DNA of 64,000 nucleotides from Promicromonospora iranensis. Lineage in GTDB: Bacteria; Actinomycetota; Actinomycetes; Actinomycetales; Cellulomonadaceae. The stretch spans positions 124,001 to 188,000 of the forward strand of contig NZ_JAJQMN010000002.1 of NCBI RefSeq assembly GCF_028994775.1, read 5' to 3'. The notes under the pieces are model-generated. The model saw only the letters and a program-made list of their open reading frames with translations. It was not told the DNA's origin and ran no database searches. This document shows, in pieces, positions 23,451-31,693 of the stretch (position 1 is its first letter; each line of letters begins with the position of its first letter). Position numbers and translations under genes: made by a program.

Positions 23451-25541
23451 GTGACGAGTCCTGACGCCGCCCACCACGCCGCCCTCCGACCTGCCCAGCG
23501 CTGGACGCGCGAGCACTGGCTGACCACTGCCGACCAGCTGCTCGACGCGACCGCCGGGCACGCCTCCCCCGGCCGTTCGCTGATCCGGCTGCCCGGACCC
23601 ATCAGCGCCTCGGGTGCGTGGAGCGACGGGCTCGAAGGGTACGCCCGCACCTTCCTGCTCGCGGCGTTCCGCCTGCGGGGCGAGGGCGGCGACGACCCGC
23701 ACGGCCTCCTGGAGCGCTACGCCGACGGCCTGCGGCACGGCACCGACCCCGCCCACCCCGAGCGCTGGCCCCGGATCGACGAACGGCGGCAGGCGGTCGT
23801 CGAGGCCGCCTCGGTCGCGGTGGCGCTGTCCGAGACGCGGCAGTGGCTCTGGGACGGGCTCGACCAGGCCACGAAGGAGCGCACCGTCGACTGGCTCGCC
23901 GGGATCGTCGGCACCCGCGGGTACCGCAACAACTGGATCTGGTTCCAGAACATCATCGAGGAGTTCCTCGTGTCGGTCGGCGGCCCGTGGGACCAGGCCG
24001 ACCTCGACCGCAACGAGGAGCTCCAGGAACGCCTGTACGTGGGCGACGGCTGGTACTCCGACGGGCACGGCCGGGACGGGCGGCGCCAGTCCTTCGACTG
24101 GTACGCCGGCTGGGCCTGGCACTTCTACCCCGTGCTGCACGCCCGCATCCAGGACCGTCCGCTGGCCCGACGGCACGCCGACCGGCTGCGCGCCTACCTC
24201 GACCAGGCCAGGCACCTGGTGGGTTCCACCGGCGCGCCCCTCCTGCAGGGCCGGTCGGCCACCTATCGCCTGGGCATGCTCGCCCCGTTCTGGGCGGGCG
24301 CCCTCGCGGACGCGACGCCGCTCGCACCGGGGCAGACCCGTGCGCTGACGAGTGCCGTCGCCGAGCACTTCCTGGACGCCGGTTCGGTCGACGGCGACGG
24401 ACTCCTGCCGGTCGGCTGGCACCACCGCTACGACCGGGTCCGGCAGCTGTACACCGGGGCCGCGTCGCCGTACTGGGCGAGCAAGGGATTCCTGGGCCTG
24501 CTGCTCCCGCCGGGCCACGCCGTCTGGACGACGGAACCCGAGACACCGGAGGCCTGGCACAACGACGCGGTGGTGCCGCTGCGCGCACCGGGCTGGCTGG
24601 TCTCCAGCACGCCGGAGGACGGTCTCGTCCGCATCGTCAACCACGGTTCGGACCGCCTCCTGGAGCACGCGGCAGAGCCGCACGCCGACGACCCGTTCTA
24701 CCGCCGGGCCGCCTACGCCAACCTGGTCTCGCCCCAGCTCTCGCAGGACGCGATCGCCGCGCCCGTCGAGTCGCACGTCGCGCTGCTCGACGCCGACGGC
24801 GCCCCGTCCCACCGCGACGGCGTCGACCGGCTCGCACTCGGCGATCACGTGGCCACCTCGTGGTCGCGGGTGCACTGGCTGGACCTCCCCGGTGCGGCGT
24901 CGGACAGCGGTGCGGCGTCGGACGGGGCAGCCGCCACCTGGGCGGCGATGCGCCGCGGGCCGCGCCTGGTCACCGCGTCGGTGGTGCGCGGCCGGTTCGA
25001 GGTCCGCATCGGCTGGTACCTCCAGGACGTGCCGGACGGTGCGGCCGGGAACGGTGCGGCCGGGAACGGTACGGACGTGGACGGTACGGACGTGGACGGT
25101 ACGGACGTGGACGGCGCGGCGTGGCCGCGCGACGTCGGCCCGTGGAGCCTGCAGGTGGGCGGCTGGGCGCTGGCCGCGCCGGACGCTACCCGCCTGACCG
25201 TCGAGACGGGCACGGACTGGGTGCGCGTCGACCGCCGCGACGGGCTGTCGTCGCTCGTCAAGGGGCTGACCGGGCTGAACATGCCCGGGACCAGGCGTCG
25301 GCTGGGCGCCGACCCGCTGGCCGCGGCGTCGGCGACCCCCTGGCTGCGCAGCAGCCGGCCCGTAGACCCCGACGAGGTGGGTGCGGCGCTCGTGGTGCTG
25401 ACGGGAGCCCCGTCGCCGCTCGACCTGGACGCCGTCGAATCGGTGACGCGGCTGCCCGACGCCGACCGCACCCGGGTCGCGGTCCGCTGGCAGGGCGGGC
25501 TGGTGGACCTCGTCGACGGACCCACCAGCCCTGCCCCGTGA
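23451..25541 (+). CDS. DUF2264 domain protein, putative glycoside hydrolase on uronate oligomers
   Basis: 696 residues, no signal peptide, so likely cytoplasmic. The N-terminal part (about 15-390) is the DUF2264 alpha/alpha-barrel: ARTFLLAAFRLRGEGG, GTRGYRNNWIWFQNIIEEFL, YVGDGWYSDGHGRDGRRQSFDWYAGWAWHFYPVL, GRSATYRLGMLAPFWAGAL and GAASPYWASKGFLGLLLPP. The C-terminal part (about 410-690) is beta-rich. DUF2264 proteins are found in pectin and arabinogalactan clusters, and I recall that some relatives are beta-glucuronidases (CAZy GH154); activity here is inferred. The window has no GH105, so this could remove the unsaturated uronate from RG oligomers. A 15-bp in-frame repeat (25036-25110) inflates a loop. 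Start is GTG 23451 with a weak ribosome site; a TTG at 23394 is possible. Confidence 0.8.
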   Translation: MTSPDAAHHAALRPAQRWTREHWLTTADQLLDATAGHASPGRSLIRLPGPISASGAWSDGLEGYARTFLLAAFRLRGEGGDDPHGLLERYADGLRHGTDPAHPERWPRIDERRQAVVEAASVAVALSETRQWLWDGLDQATKERTVDWLAGIVGTRGYRNNWIWFQNIIEEFLVSVGGPWDQADLDRNEELQERLYVGDGWYSDGHGRDGRRQSFDWYAGWAWHFYPVLHARIQDRPLARRHADRLRAYLDQARHLVGSTGAPLLQGRSATYRLGMLAPFWAGALADATPLAPGQTRALTSAVAEHFLDAGSVDGDGLLPVGWHHRYDRVRQLYTGAASPYWASKGFLGLLLPPGHAVWTTEPETPEAWHNDAVVPLRAPGWLVSSTPEDGLVRIVNHGSDRLLEHAAEPHADDPFYRRAAYANLVSPQLSQDAIAAPVESHVALLDADGAPSHRDGVDRLALGDHVATSWSRVHWLDLPGAASDSGAASDGAAATWAAMRRGPRLVTASVVRGRFEVRIGWYLQDVPDGAAGNGAAGNGTDVDGTDVDGTDVDGAAWPRDVGPWSLQVGGWALAAPDATRLTVETGTDWVRVDRRDGLSSLVKGLTGLNMPGTRRRLGADPLAAASATPWLRSSRPVDPDEVGAALVVLTGAPSPLDLDAVESVTRLPDADRTRVAVRWQGGLVDLVDGPTSPAP
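25036..25110 (+). repeat. In-frame 15-bp tandem repeats inside the DUF2264 gene
   Basis: Two units ACGGTGCGGCCGGGA (25036-25050, 25051-25065) and three units ACGGTACGGACGTGG (25066-25080, 25081-25095, 25096-25110) encode a Gly-Ala-Ala-Gly-Asn and Gly-Thr-Asp-Val-Asp loop. Multiples of 15 keep the frame. Confidence 0.9.
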
Positions 25542-25551
25542 CCCTGTCGGG

Positions 25552-26439
25552 TCAGCCCTTGAGACCCTGCGTGGCGACACCGTCGACGAGGTATCGCTGG
25601 AACAGCACGAAGAACAGCAGCACCGGCACGAGCGCGAGCACGGCCATGGCCATCTGCGCGCCGTAGTCGGACACCGATGTCTGGTCCACGTAGATCCGGA
25701 GCGCGATCGGCAACGGGTACGTCTCGGGCTGCTTGAGGTAGAGCAGCGGCCCGAGGAAGTCGTTCCACGACCAGATGAAGGCGAAGATCGAGCTGGTGAT
25801 CACCGCCGGCCGCATCAGCGGGAGCAGCACCAGCCGGAAGATCCCCCAGTGGCCGCACCCGTCGATCCGCGCGGCCTCGTCGAGCTCGCGGGGCAGCCCA
25901 CGCAGGAACTGCACCATGAGGAACACGAAGAACGCCTCGGTGGCCAGGAACTTCGGGGCCAGCAGCGGCAGGAACGTGTTCACCATGCCCATCGAGTTGA
26001 ACAGGATGTACTGCGGGATGATCACCACGTGGAACGGCAGCAGCATCGTGCCGATCATGATCGCGAAGTAGACACCGCGACCGGGGAAGTTGATGCGCGC
26101 GAACGCGTAGGCCGACACGGTGGCCGACAGGACGATGCCGACCACCGAACCGACAGCGAGGATCAGCGAGTTGAGGACGAAGGACCAGAACGAGACCCCG
26201 CCGATCCCGCCGAGCGCCGACACGTAGTTGTCCAGCGTCCACGTCTCGGGCCACAGGTTCACGTTGCCGACGATGTCGCCGTTCGGCTTGAACGAGCTCA
26301 TCACCATCCACAGACCCGGGTACAGGATCACGGCCGCGATCGCGAGCACGAGCACGTGAAAGACCACCGAGCTGGTGCGCTTCTTTCGGCTCGCGACCGC
26401 GCTCGCGGTAGCACTCACCGTTGTCATCGCAGTAGTCAT
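25552..26439 (-). CDS. Sugar ABC importer permease, MalG type
   Basis: 295 residues, six transmembrane segments. Near the C-terminal third is the EAA loop that contacts the ATPase: ELDEAARIDGCGHWGIFRLVLLPLMRP. The N-terminal FKPNGDIVGN and the WNDFLGPLLYL motif are typical of carbohydrate uptake family 1. The ATG overlaps the upstream permease stop as ATGA. No ATPase gene is present here, so a shared MsiK-like ATPase elsewhere in the genome is expected, as usual in actinobacteria. Confidence 0.88.
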   Translation of the reverse strand: MTTAMTTVSATASAVASRKKRTSSVVFHVLVLAIAAVILYPGLWMVMSSFKPNGDIVGNVNLWPETWTLDNYVSALGGIGGVSFWSFVLNSLILAVGSVVGIVLSATVSAYAFARINFPGRGVYFAIMIGTMLLPFHVVIIPQYILFNSMGMVNTFLPLLAPKFLATEAFFVFLMVQFLRGLPRELDEAARIDGCGHWGIFRLVLLPLMRPAVITSSIFAFIWSWNDFLGPLLYLKQPETYPLPIALRIYVDQTSVSDYGAQMAMAVLALVPVLLFFVLFQRYLVDGVATQGLKG

Positions 26440-27425
26440 CGCACGTCTCCCGTGTAGTGGACCCACGCACGCGAGGTGCGGAACAGGATGGCAGTGATGA
26501 TCCCGACGACGACCACGAGCACCCAGGCCATGGCCGAGGCGTACCCCATGCGGAACTCCGTGAAGCCCTTGATGTAGAGATAGAACGTGTAGAACAGCGT
26601 CGAGTCGGCAGGACCACCGGTGCCACCGGAGATGATGAAGGCCGAGCTGAAGACCTGGAACGCGCCGATGGTCTCGAGCAGCAGGTTGAAGAACAGCACG
26701 GGGGACAGCATCGGGATCGTCACCGACACGAAGCGCCGGATCGGCCCGGCGCCGTCGACCGCGGCAGCTTCGTGAAGCTCGGCGGGGATCTGCTTGAGAC
26801 CCGCCAGGAAGATCACCATCGGGGCGCCGAACTGCCATACCGCCAGCAGGATCATCATCGGCATGGTCATGCCGGGGTCGCCCACCCAGCCACCGCCGGG
26901 CAGGCCGAAGAACTGCTGGACCCGGTCGGCGACGCCGTCGTCGATGAACATGGCGCGCCACACGATCGCCACGGAGACGCTGGCCCCGATGAGCGAGGGC
27001 GCGTAGAACATCGAACGGTAGGTGCCCTGGCCACGGTGCTTGGCGTTCAGCAGCAGCGCCACCGCGAGGGCCGCGGCGAGCTTCACCGGTACGCCCACGA
27101 GAACGTAGATCGCGGTGACCTGTGCCGACTTGAGGAACCGGGGGTCGGCGAACAGGGCGGTGAAGTTGTCGATGCCGATGAACTCCGGCGCCCGGAACAG
27201 GTTGTAGTCCGTGAACGCCAGGTACAGCGACATCAGCATCGGACCGGCGGTCAGCAGCCCGAAACCGAGCAACCACGGGGACAGGAACGCGTATCCGGCA
27301 CGCGTGTCGGACCGGTTGCGCGGTGGCTTGGCGGCACCGCCCCGCGCGGGGGACGGCTGGGCCGTCGTCCCCCGCGCGCTGCCGCGCCCAGCCTGACGGC
27401 CGCGCTCGGTAGTGGTAGCTGACAT
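26436..27425 (-). CDS. Sugar ABC importer permease, MalF type
   Basis: 329 residues. A charged N-terminal tail (about 1-38) precedes six membrane segments; the EAA loop is AELHEAAAVDGAGPIRRFVSVTIPMLSP. Motifs YAFLSPWLLGFGLLTAGPM and YRSMFYAPSLIGASVSVAIVWR match the family. ATG at 27423-27425 is two bases after the binding-protein stop. It forms the channel with the MalG-type partner; inferred cargo is RG-derived oligosaccharide. Confidence 0.88.
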   Translation of the reverse strand: MSATTTERGRQAGRGSARGTTAQPSPARGGAAKPPRNRSDTRAGYAFLSPWLLGFGLLTAGPMLMSLYLAFTDYNLFRAPEFIGIDNFTALFADPRFLKSAQVTAIYVLVGVPVKLAAALAVALLLNAKHRGQGTYRSMFYAPSLIGASVSVAIVWRAMFIDDGVADRVQQFFGLPGGGWVGDPGMTMPMMILLAVWQFGAPMVIFLAGLKQIPAELHEAAAVDGAGPIRRFVSVTIPMLSPVLFFNLLLETIGAFQVFSSAFIISGGTGGPADSTLFYTFYLYIKGFTEFRMGYASAMAWVLVVVVGIITAILFRTSRAWVHYTGDVR

Positions 27426-27427
27426 GC

Positions 27428-28759
27428 TCACTGCCCGCCGAGGTTCGCTTCGGCGCTCTGGAACCACTGGTCCGCGAACTCCTCCGCCGTGACGTTGCCG
27501 TACGCGAGCTCCTCACCGAGGCGCTTGAACTCGGCCTCGACCACGCCGTAGCCCTCCCCCGGGAGCGGCGTCTCGGCCGTGACCCGGTCGGCCACCTCTT
27601 CCTCGTAGCCGACGATCTTCTCGTCGATCGAGCCGTCCGTCAGCTCCATCGCGTCCTTCTGGGCGGGGACCGCGGGCACACCCTTCGAGGTCCCGAAGAT
27701 CTTGCCCACCGCCGGGTCGTTGACCAGGAAGTCGATCAGCGCGGCCGCGGCGTCCGGCTCCTGGGTGTTCGCCGACGACGCGAGCAGCATCGACGGCTTC
27801 CAGAACTGCTGCGAGCCCTCGGCACCCGTCGGCACCGGCAGCAGGCCCAGGTTCTCGGTACCCGCACCGGACGCGTAGCCGGCCAGCATGTTGTCCCAGG
27901 TGATCTCGGTGGCTGCCTGGCCGACCTGCATGCCCGTGAGCGGCTCGACCTGCTTCGTCCGCTCGATCGGGAAGAACACGCCCTCGTCCCGCAGCGGCTG
28001 GGTGCGCTCGACCCAGGCGACGAGGTCCGCCTTCTCGAAGGCCGGCGAGCCGTCCTCCGCGAACGCGGTCTTGCCCTGCTGGAGCAGCCACTGGATGAAG
28101 AGCCAGAGGGTGCCGGTGTAGTCGGTGCCGCCATAGACCTGCGGGTCCTGGTTGGCTCCCGCCTCGCTGACCTCACGGATCCAGGCGTCGTACTCGTCCC
28201 AGGTGAGACCCTCCGTCGGCGGCTCGACGTCCAGCTCGTCAAGAAGGTCCTGGTGGTAGAACAGGCCGAGCGTGTTGGTGCTGGTCGGGATACCGAACTG
28301 CCCGCCGTTCACCGCACCCGAGCCGAGCAGGGTCTCGTCGTAGTCACCGGTCTCCAGGTTGACACCGACCTGGCTCGACAGGTCGAGCAGCTGGTTGTTC
28401 GACGCGTACTGATGGATGTAGGCGAGGTCCATCTGGAAGACGTCGGGCAGGGTCTGGCCGGCCGCCTCGGTGGTGCGCGTGGTCCAGTAGTCGTCCCACG
28501 CCTGGAACTGGGTCGAGACGTCGATGTTCGGGTACTTCTCCTCGAACAGCTCGACCGCTTCCTCGTACCGGGACGCGCGGTCGTCGTCTCCCCACCAGAC
28601 GAGGGACAGCTTGATGTCCCGGTCGGTGGCAACGGGCGCCGCCTCGGACGAGGAGGCGGCGCTACCGCCTCCGCACGCGGAGAGGGCGAGAGCCGACGCC
28701 GCTGCGAGGGCGGTGATCTGGACGGCGGCCGTCCTTGTGGTGGTGCGTGTGCGGACCAC
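27428..28759 (-). CDS. Sugar-binding lipoprotein (ABC family 1), first gene of the transporter operon
   Basis: 443 residues, lipobox ALSACGGG (Cys about 29). MalE-type fold with LSLVWWGDDDRASRYEEAVELFEEKYPNIDV, QMDLAYIHQY, GIPTSTNTLGLFYHQDLL, GLTWDEYDAWI and AAALIDFLVNDPAVGKIFGTSKGVPA. Paralogue of the protein at 20876. The GTG at 28757-28759 is supported by AAGGAGG at an ideal distance. Its promoter carries two operator-like sites (28817-28894). Substrate is inferred only from the neighbouring pectin genes. Confidence 0.9.
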   Translation of the reverse strand: MVRTRTTTRTAAVQITALAAASALALSACGGGSAASSSEAAPVATDRDIKLSLVWWGDDDRASRYEEAVELFEEKYPNIDVSTQFQAWDDYWTTRTTEAAGQTLPDVFQMDLAYIHQYASNNQLLDLSSQVGVNLETGDYDETLLGSGAVNGGQFGIPTSTNTLGLFYHQDLLDELDVEPPTEGLTWDEYDAWIREVSEAGANQDPQVYGGTDYTGTLWLFIQWLLQQGKTAFAEDGSPAFEKADLVAWVERTQPLRDEGVFFPIERTKQVEPLTGMQVGQAATEITWDNMLAGYASGAGTENLGLLPVPTGAEGSQQFWKPSMLLASSANTQEPDAAAALIDFLVNDPAVGKIFGTSKGVPAVPAQKDAMELTDGSIDEKIVGYEEEVADRVTAETPLPGEGYGVVEAEFKRLGEELAYGNVTAEEFADQWFQSAEANLGGQ

Positions 28760-28816
28760 GTGAGCCTCCTTGCTCGTACTGCTGTTGGCACGCCGGCTGC
28801 ATCCTCGACGGCCGAC

Positions 28817-28894
28817 TGAATCGATACAATACCCCTACGGGAAGCGTTGTCCAGGGGCTGAGGTCAGGAATTCGTAACGAAGTGCATCGATACA
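28817..28894 (-). promoter_or_regulatory. Promoter and paired operators of the sugar transporter operon
   Basis: Minus-strand -35 TGGACA (28848-28853), a 16-base spacer and -10 TATTGT (28826-28831). TGTATCGATTCA (28817-28828) overlaps the end of the -10, and a second site TGTATCGATGCA (28883-28894) lies 54 bases further upstream. Two near-identical LacI-type sites could support repression by looping. Confidence 0.7.
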
Positions 28895-28964
28895 GGTCGA
28901 CGCATGGTCTGCCGGGAGCGGACGCGGTGCGGACGCATCCCGGACGCGGAGCAGCACCCGCCGG

Positions 28965-30065
28965 TCAGGAGCGGACGCCGGTGTCCTTCACGGGAGCCCA
29001 CGCGGGTCCGGTACCGCGCATGGACGCGTGGAACGGGTCACCCGGCCGGATCTCGCCCGCGCGAACCACCGCCCCGGTGAACGCCGACCGGTAGATCGCG
29101 GCGACCAGCTCGAGCGTGCCGCGCACGTCGGCCACGGTGACCGGGGGCGCCTCGCCCGCGGCGAAGGACCGGTAGGTCGGCACGAGCTGGGCCAGGTGCC
29201 CGGAAGGCAGGGCCATGGCGTCCGGCTGCCACAGCTGCGCGACGTCGTCCCGCCCCTTCGCGGGTGTGAACGTCCAGTCGGCATCGCCGTACCCGTACAG
29301 GTGCGACAGCTCGACGGTGGCCGCCTCGGTGTCGAACCGCAGGTCGGAGGTCTCGCGCGGGGACAGCAGGGAGTTGGCGACGGTCGCCATCGCCCCGTTG
29401 GCGAAGCGGACGATCGCCATCGACACGTCCTCGGTGTCCACGTGCCGGGCGAGCCGCCCGGCCATCGCCGTCACCTCGGACCAGGGGCCGAGCACCGCCA
29501 GGAGCAGGTCGAACTGGTGGATGCCGTGGCCCATCGTGGGCCCGCCGCCCTCCGTGTCCCACCGTCCGCGCCACGGCACCTCGAAGTACTCGGGCGCACG
29601 GAACCACAGGGTGTCGCAGGTCGCCACGAGCGGGCGGCCCAGCGCGCCGTCGTCGAGCAGACGGCGAAGCTGGCGCAGCCCGTGCCCGAACCGGTGCTGC
29701 ACCACCTGCGTGAAGGTGGCCGTCGAGGCCGCCTCAGCCTCGGCGATCTGGTCGAGCTCCGCGAGGGAGAGGGTGGCCGGCTTCTCCACCACCACGTGCA
29801 CACCGGCCTCGAGCGCGGCCACCGTCGCCTCGACGTGGGCGCCCGGCGGGGTGCACACGTGCAGCACGTCGGTGTCGGCGAGCACGGCGGCCAGGTCGGT
29901 GCCGTACCCGGCGACGCCGTGCTTCCGGGCGAACCCCTCGGCCCGGGCCGGGTCGATGTCGAGCGCGTGGGCCAGCACGGCGTCCACGCCGTGCTCCGCC
30001 AGCCCGGCGATCGCCTCGGCGTGGGCTCCGGCGATGGCACCTGTACCCAGGATCGTGGCTCTCAT
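28965..30065 (-). CDS. Gfo/Idh/MocA-family NAD(P)-dependent oxidoreductase
   Basis: 366 residues. The Rossmann fold at the start has GTGAIAGAHAEAIAGL, then the family's VVEKPATLS motif near residue 95 (catalytic Lys) and a C-terminal alpha/beta domain (for example GRWDTEGGGPTMGHGIHQFDLLLAVLGPW, which carries the usual Gly-His-Asp-like elements). Such enzymes oxidise or reduce sugars at one carbon; in pectin loci they may act on uronates or inositol-like sugars. Upstream sits a perfect operator palindrome at 30088-30099. Cytoplasmic; substrate unknown. Confidence 0.85.
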   Translation of the reverse strand: MRATILGTGAIAGAHAEAIAGLAEHGVDAVLAHALDIDPARAEGFARKHGVAGYGTDLAAVLADTDVLHVCTPPGAHVEATVAALEAGVHVVVEKPATLSLAELDQIAEAEAASTATFTQVVQHRFGHGLRQLRRLLDDGALGRPLVATCDTLWFRAPEYFEVPWRGRWDTEGGGPTMGHGIHQFDLLLAVLGPWSEVTAMAGRLARHVDTEDVSMAIVRFANGAMATVANSLLSPRETSDLRFDTEAATVELSHLYGYGDADWTFTPAKGRDDVAQLWQPDAMALPSGHLAQLVPTYRSFAAGEAPPVTVADVRGTLELVAAIYRSAFTGAVVRAGEIRPGDPFHASMRGTGPAWAPVKDTGVRS

Positions 30066-30087
30066 GTCTCTCCGTCCTCGTTGACGA

Positions 30088-30099
30088 TGAATCGATTCA
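30088..30099. promoter_or_regulatory. Perfect LacI-type operator upstream of the Gfo/Idh gene
   Basis: TGAATCGATTCA is a perfect palindrome 22 bases before the start, matching the 28817 and 28883 sites except in one half-site position. Confidence 0.65.
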
Positions 30100-30124
30100 C
30101 TCGCAGGTCAGACCGTACCAGGCA

Positions 30125-30189
30125 CCGTTGAGTGCGGGATATTTGTCCAGCCGAGCGGGCTGGGAGAACAAATATCCCGCACTCAACGG
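30125..30189. terminator. 22-bp perfect stem-loop after the uronate transporter operon
   Basis: Arms 30125-30146 and 30168-30189 pair perfectly, and the loop itself forms a CCAGCC/GGCTGG hairpin. It follows the reductase stop (30200) on the minus strand. Confidence 0.75.
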
Positions 30190-30199
30190 CGGGTGCGGC

Positions 30200-31693
30200 T
30201 CAGCGGGTGGCGGAGCCGATCTCGGCGGCCACCGCGTCCAGGAAGCTCTCGGGCGTGCTCTCGGGCAGCAGGCCCGGCAGCCCGAGCAGCGCCCGGACGT
30301 CCTCCTCGGCACCGGCCAGCCCCTCGACGTCACCCAGCCCGTCGGCGCCACCCGGCACCTCGAAGGCGCTGACCACCGCGGCCAGCTCCTCGGCGCGGGG
30401 GTCGTCCACACCCTCGCCGGACTTCGTCCGGCTGCGGACGAACTCGGCCCAGGCGGCCAGGCCGAACGCCACACCCTCCGGCTCACGTCCGGCGGCCAGC
30501 GCGTCCTCGAGGACACCGCCCCACCGGAACGGGATCTTCTGCGTGCCGTCCATGGCCACCTGCGCGGTGGTGTGCCCGGTGTGGGGGTTGGCGAACCGGG
30601 CCAGGATCTGCTCGCCGTACTGGCGCAGGTCCAGGCCGTCGGGCGGGGTGAGCGTCGGCAGCGCGTCCTCGAAGAGGTACTGCCTGGCGCGCTCGGCGAT
30701 CACCGGGTCGGTCACCGCCGCCGCGATGGTCGTGTGCCCCGCGAGCCACCCCGAGTACGCGACGAGCGAGTGCGTCCCGTTGAGCAGCCGCAGCTTGGCC
30801 TGCTCGAACGGCGCCACGTCCTTGGTGAGGGTGGCGCCGGCGGCCTCCCATGCCGGGCGGGGGCCGGCGAACCGGTCCTCGATGACCCACTGCGCGAACG
30901 GTTCGCCCACCACGAGCCCCTCGTCCCGCGCGCCGAGCGCCTTCGCGACGTGGTCACGCTGCTCCGGCGTCGTCGCGGGCACGATCCGGTCGACCATGGA
31001 GCACGGGAACGTGACCCGGGCGTCGAGGAAGCCGCGCAGGGTGTCCCCCGCGGCGCCCGGCAGGCCGGCGTCCACCGCCTGGCGCACCAGACGCTCGAGC
31101 ACCCGCCCGTTGTCCACCATGTTGTCGCAGGTCAGCACCGTGATCGGGGCGCCAGAGGCGGCGCGTGCCGCGAGGCCGCGCACCAGTAGCCCGATCGCCG
31201 AGCCGGCCGCACGGACGGTAGACCCGCCCCGGACGTCGTCCCGGAGCGCCTCGAGGTCCCCCGCGACGGCGTCCAGGTCGAGCGACCCGTCCGGACGCCG
31301 GGCGTACCCCTTCTCGGTGATCGTCAGCGTCACCACGTGGGTGGTCGGTGCCGCGAGCGCCGCCAGCACCCGCTCGGTCTCCTCGGCGGGGTAGGCGACG
31401 TCGACGACCGAGCCGATCAGCTCGACCGACGACTCCTGCTCGCCCGCTGTCAGTACCGCATACACGCCGCCCTGGGGGCGGAGCTGGTCGCGGACCGTCG
31501 CGGACCGCTGGGTCACACCGAGGATGCCCCACACGGTGTCGCCGGTGGCGATCGCCGCGCGTTCGGTATAGACGGCCTGGTGAGCCCGGTGGAACGCCCC
31601 GATACCGAGGTGGACGATGCCCACCGCCGTCGGCATCACCGGCGCGTCGATGCCCACGGGGACGTTGTCCCGGTGCAGGCGGTCGTCAGTCAT
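30200..31693 (-). CDS. uxuB: Mannitol-dehydrogenase-family oxidoreductase, likely fructuronate reductase
   Basis: 497 residues, cytoplasmic. N-terminal Rossmann-like domain begins VGIVHLGIGAFHRAHQAVYTE, and the polyol long-chain dehydrogenase signature K-x-x-x-x-N-x-x-H is present as KLRLLNGTH near residue 305. TLTITEKGY and LTCDNMVDNG are typical of the UxuB/mannitol 2-dehydrogenase group. In the uronate pathway UxuB reduces D-fructuronate to D-mannonate after UxaC. The neighbouring uxaC (37099) and GH67 (40039) support this, but uxuA is not in the window and a mannitol or arabitol dehydrogenase is possible. ATG overlaps the upstream permease by eight bases. Confidence 0.78.
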   Translation of the reverse strand: MTDDRLHRDNVPVGIDAPVMPTAVGIVHLGIGAFHRAHQAVYTERAAIATGDTVWGILGVTQRSATVRDQLRPQGGVYAVLTAGEQESSVELIGSVVDVAYPAEETERVLAALAAPTTHVVTLTITEKGYARRPDGSLDLDAVAGDLEALRDDVRGGSTVRAAGSAIGLLVRGLAARAASGAPITVLTCDNMVDNGRVLERLVRQAVDAGLPGAAGDTLRGFLDARVTFPCSMVDRIVPATTPEQRDHVAKALGARDEGLVVGEPFAQWVIEDRFAGPRPAWEAAGATLTKDVAPFEQAKLRLLNGTHSLVAYSGWLAGHTTIAAAVTDPVIAERARQYLFEDALPTLTPPDGLDLRQYGEQILARFANPHTGHTTAQVAMDGTQKIPFRWGGVLEDALAAGREPEGVAFGLAAWAEFVRSRTKSGEGVDDPRAEELAAVVSAFEVPGGADGLGDVEGLAGAEEDVRALLGLPGLLPESTPESFLDAVAAEIGSATR

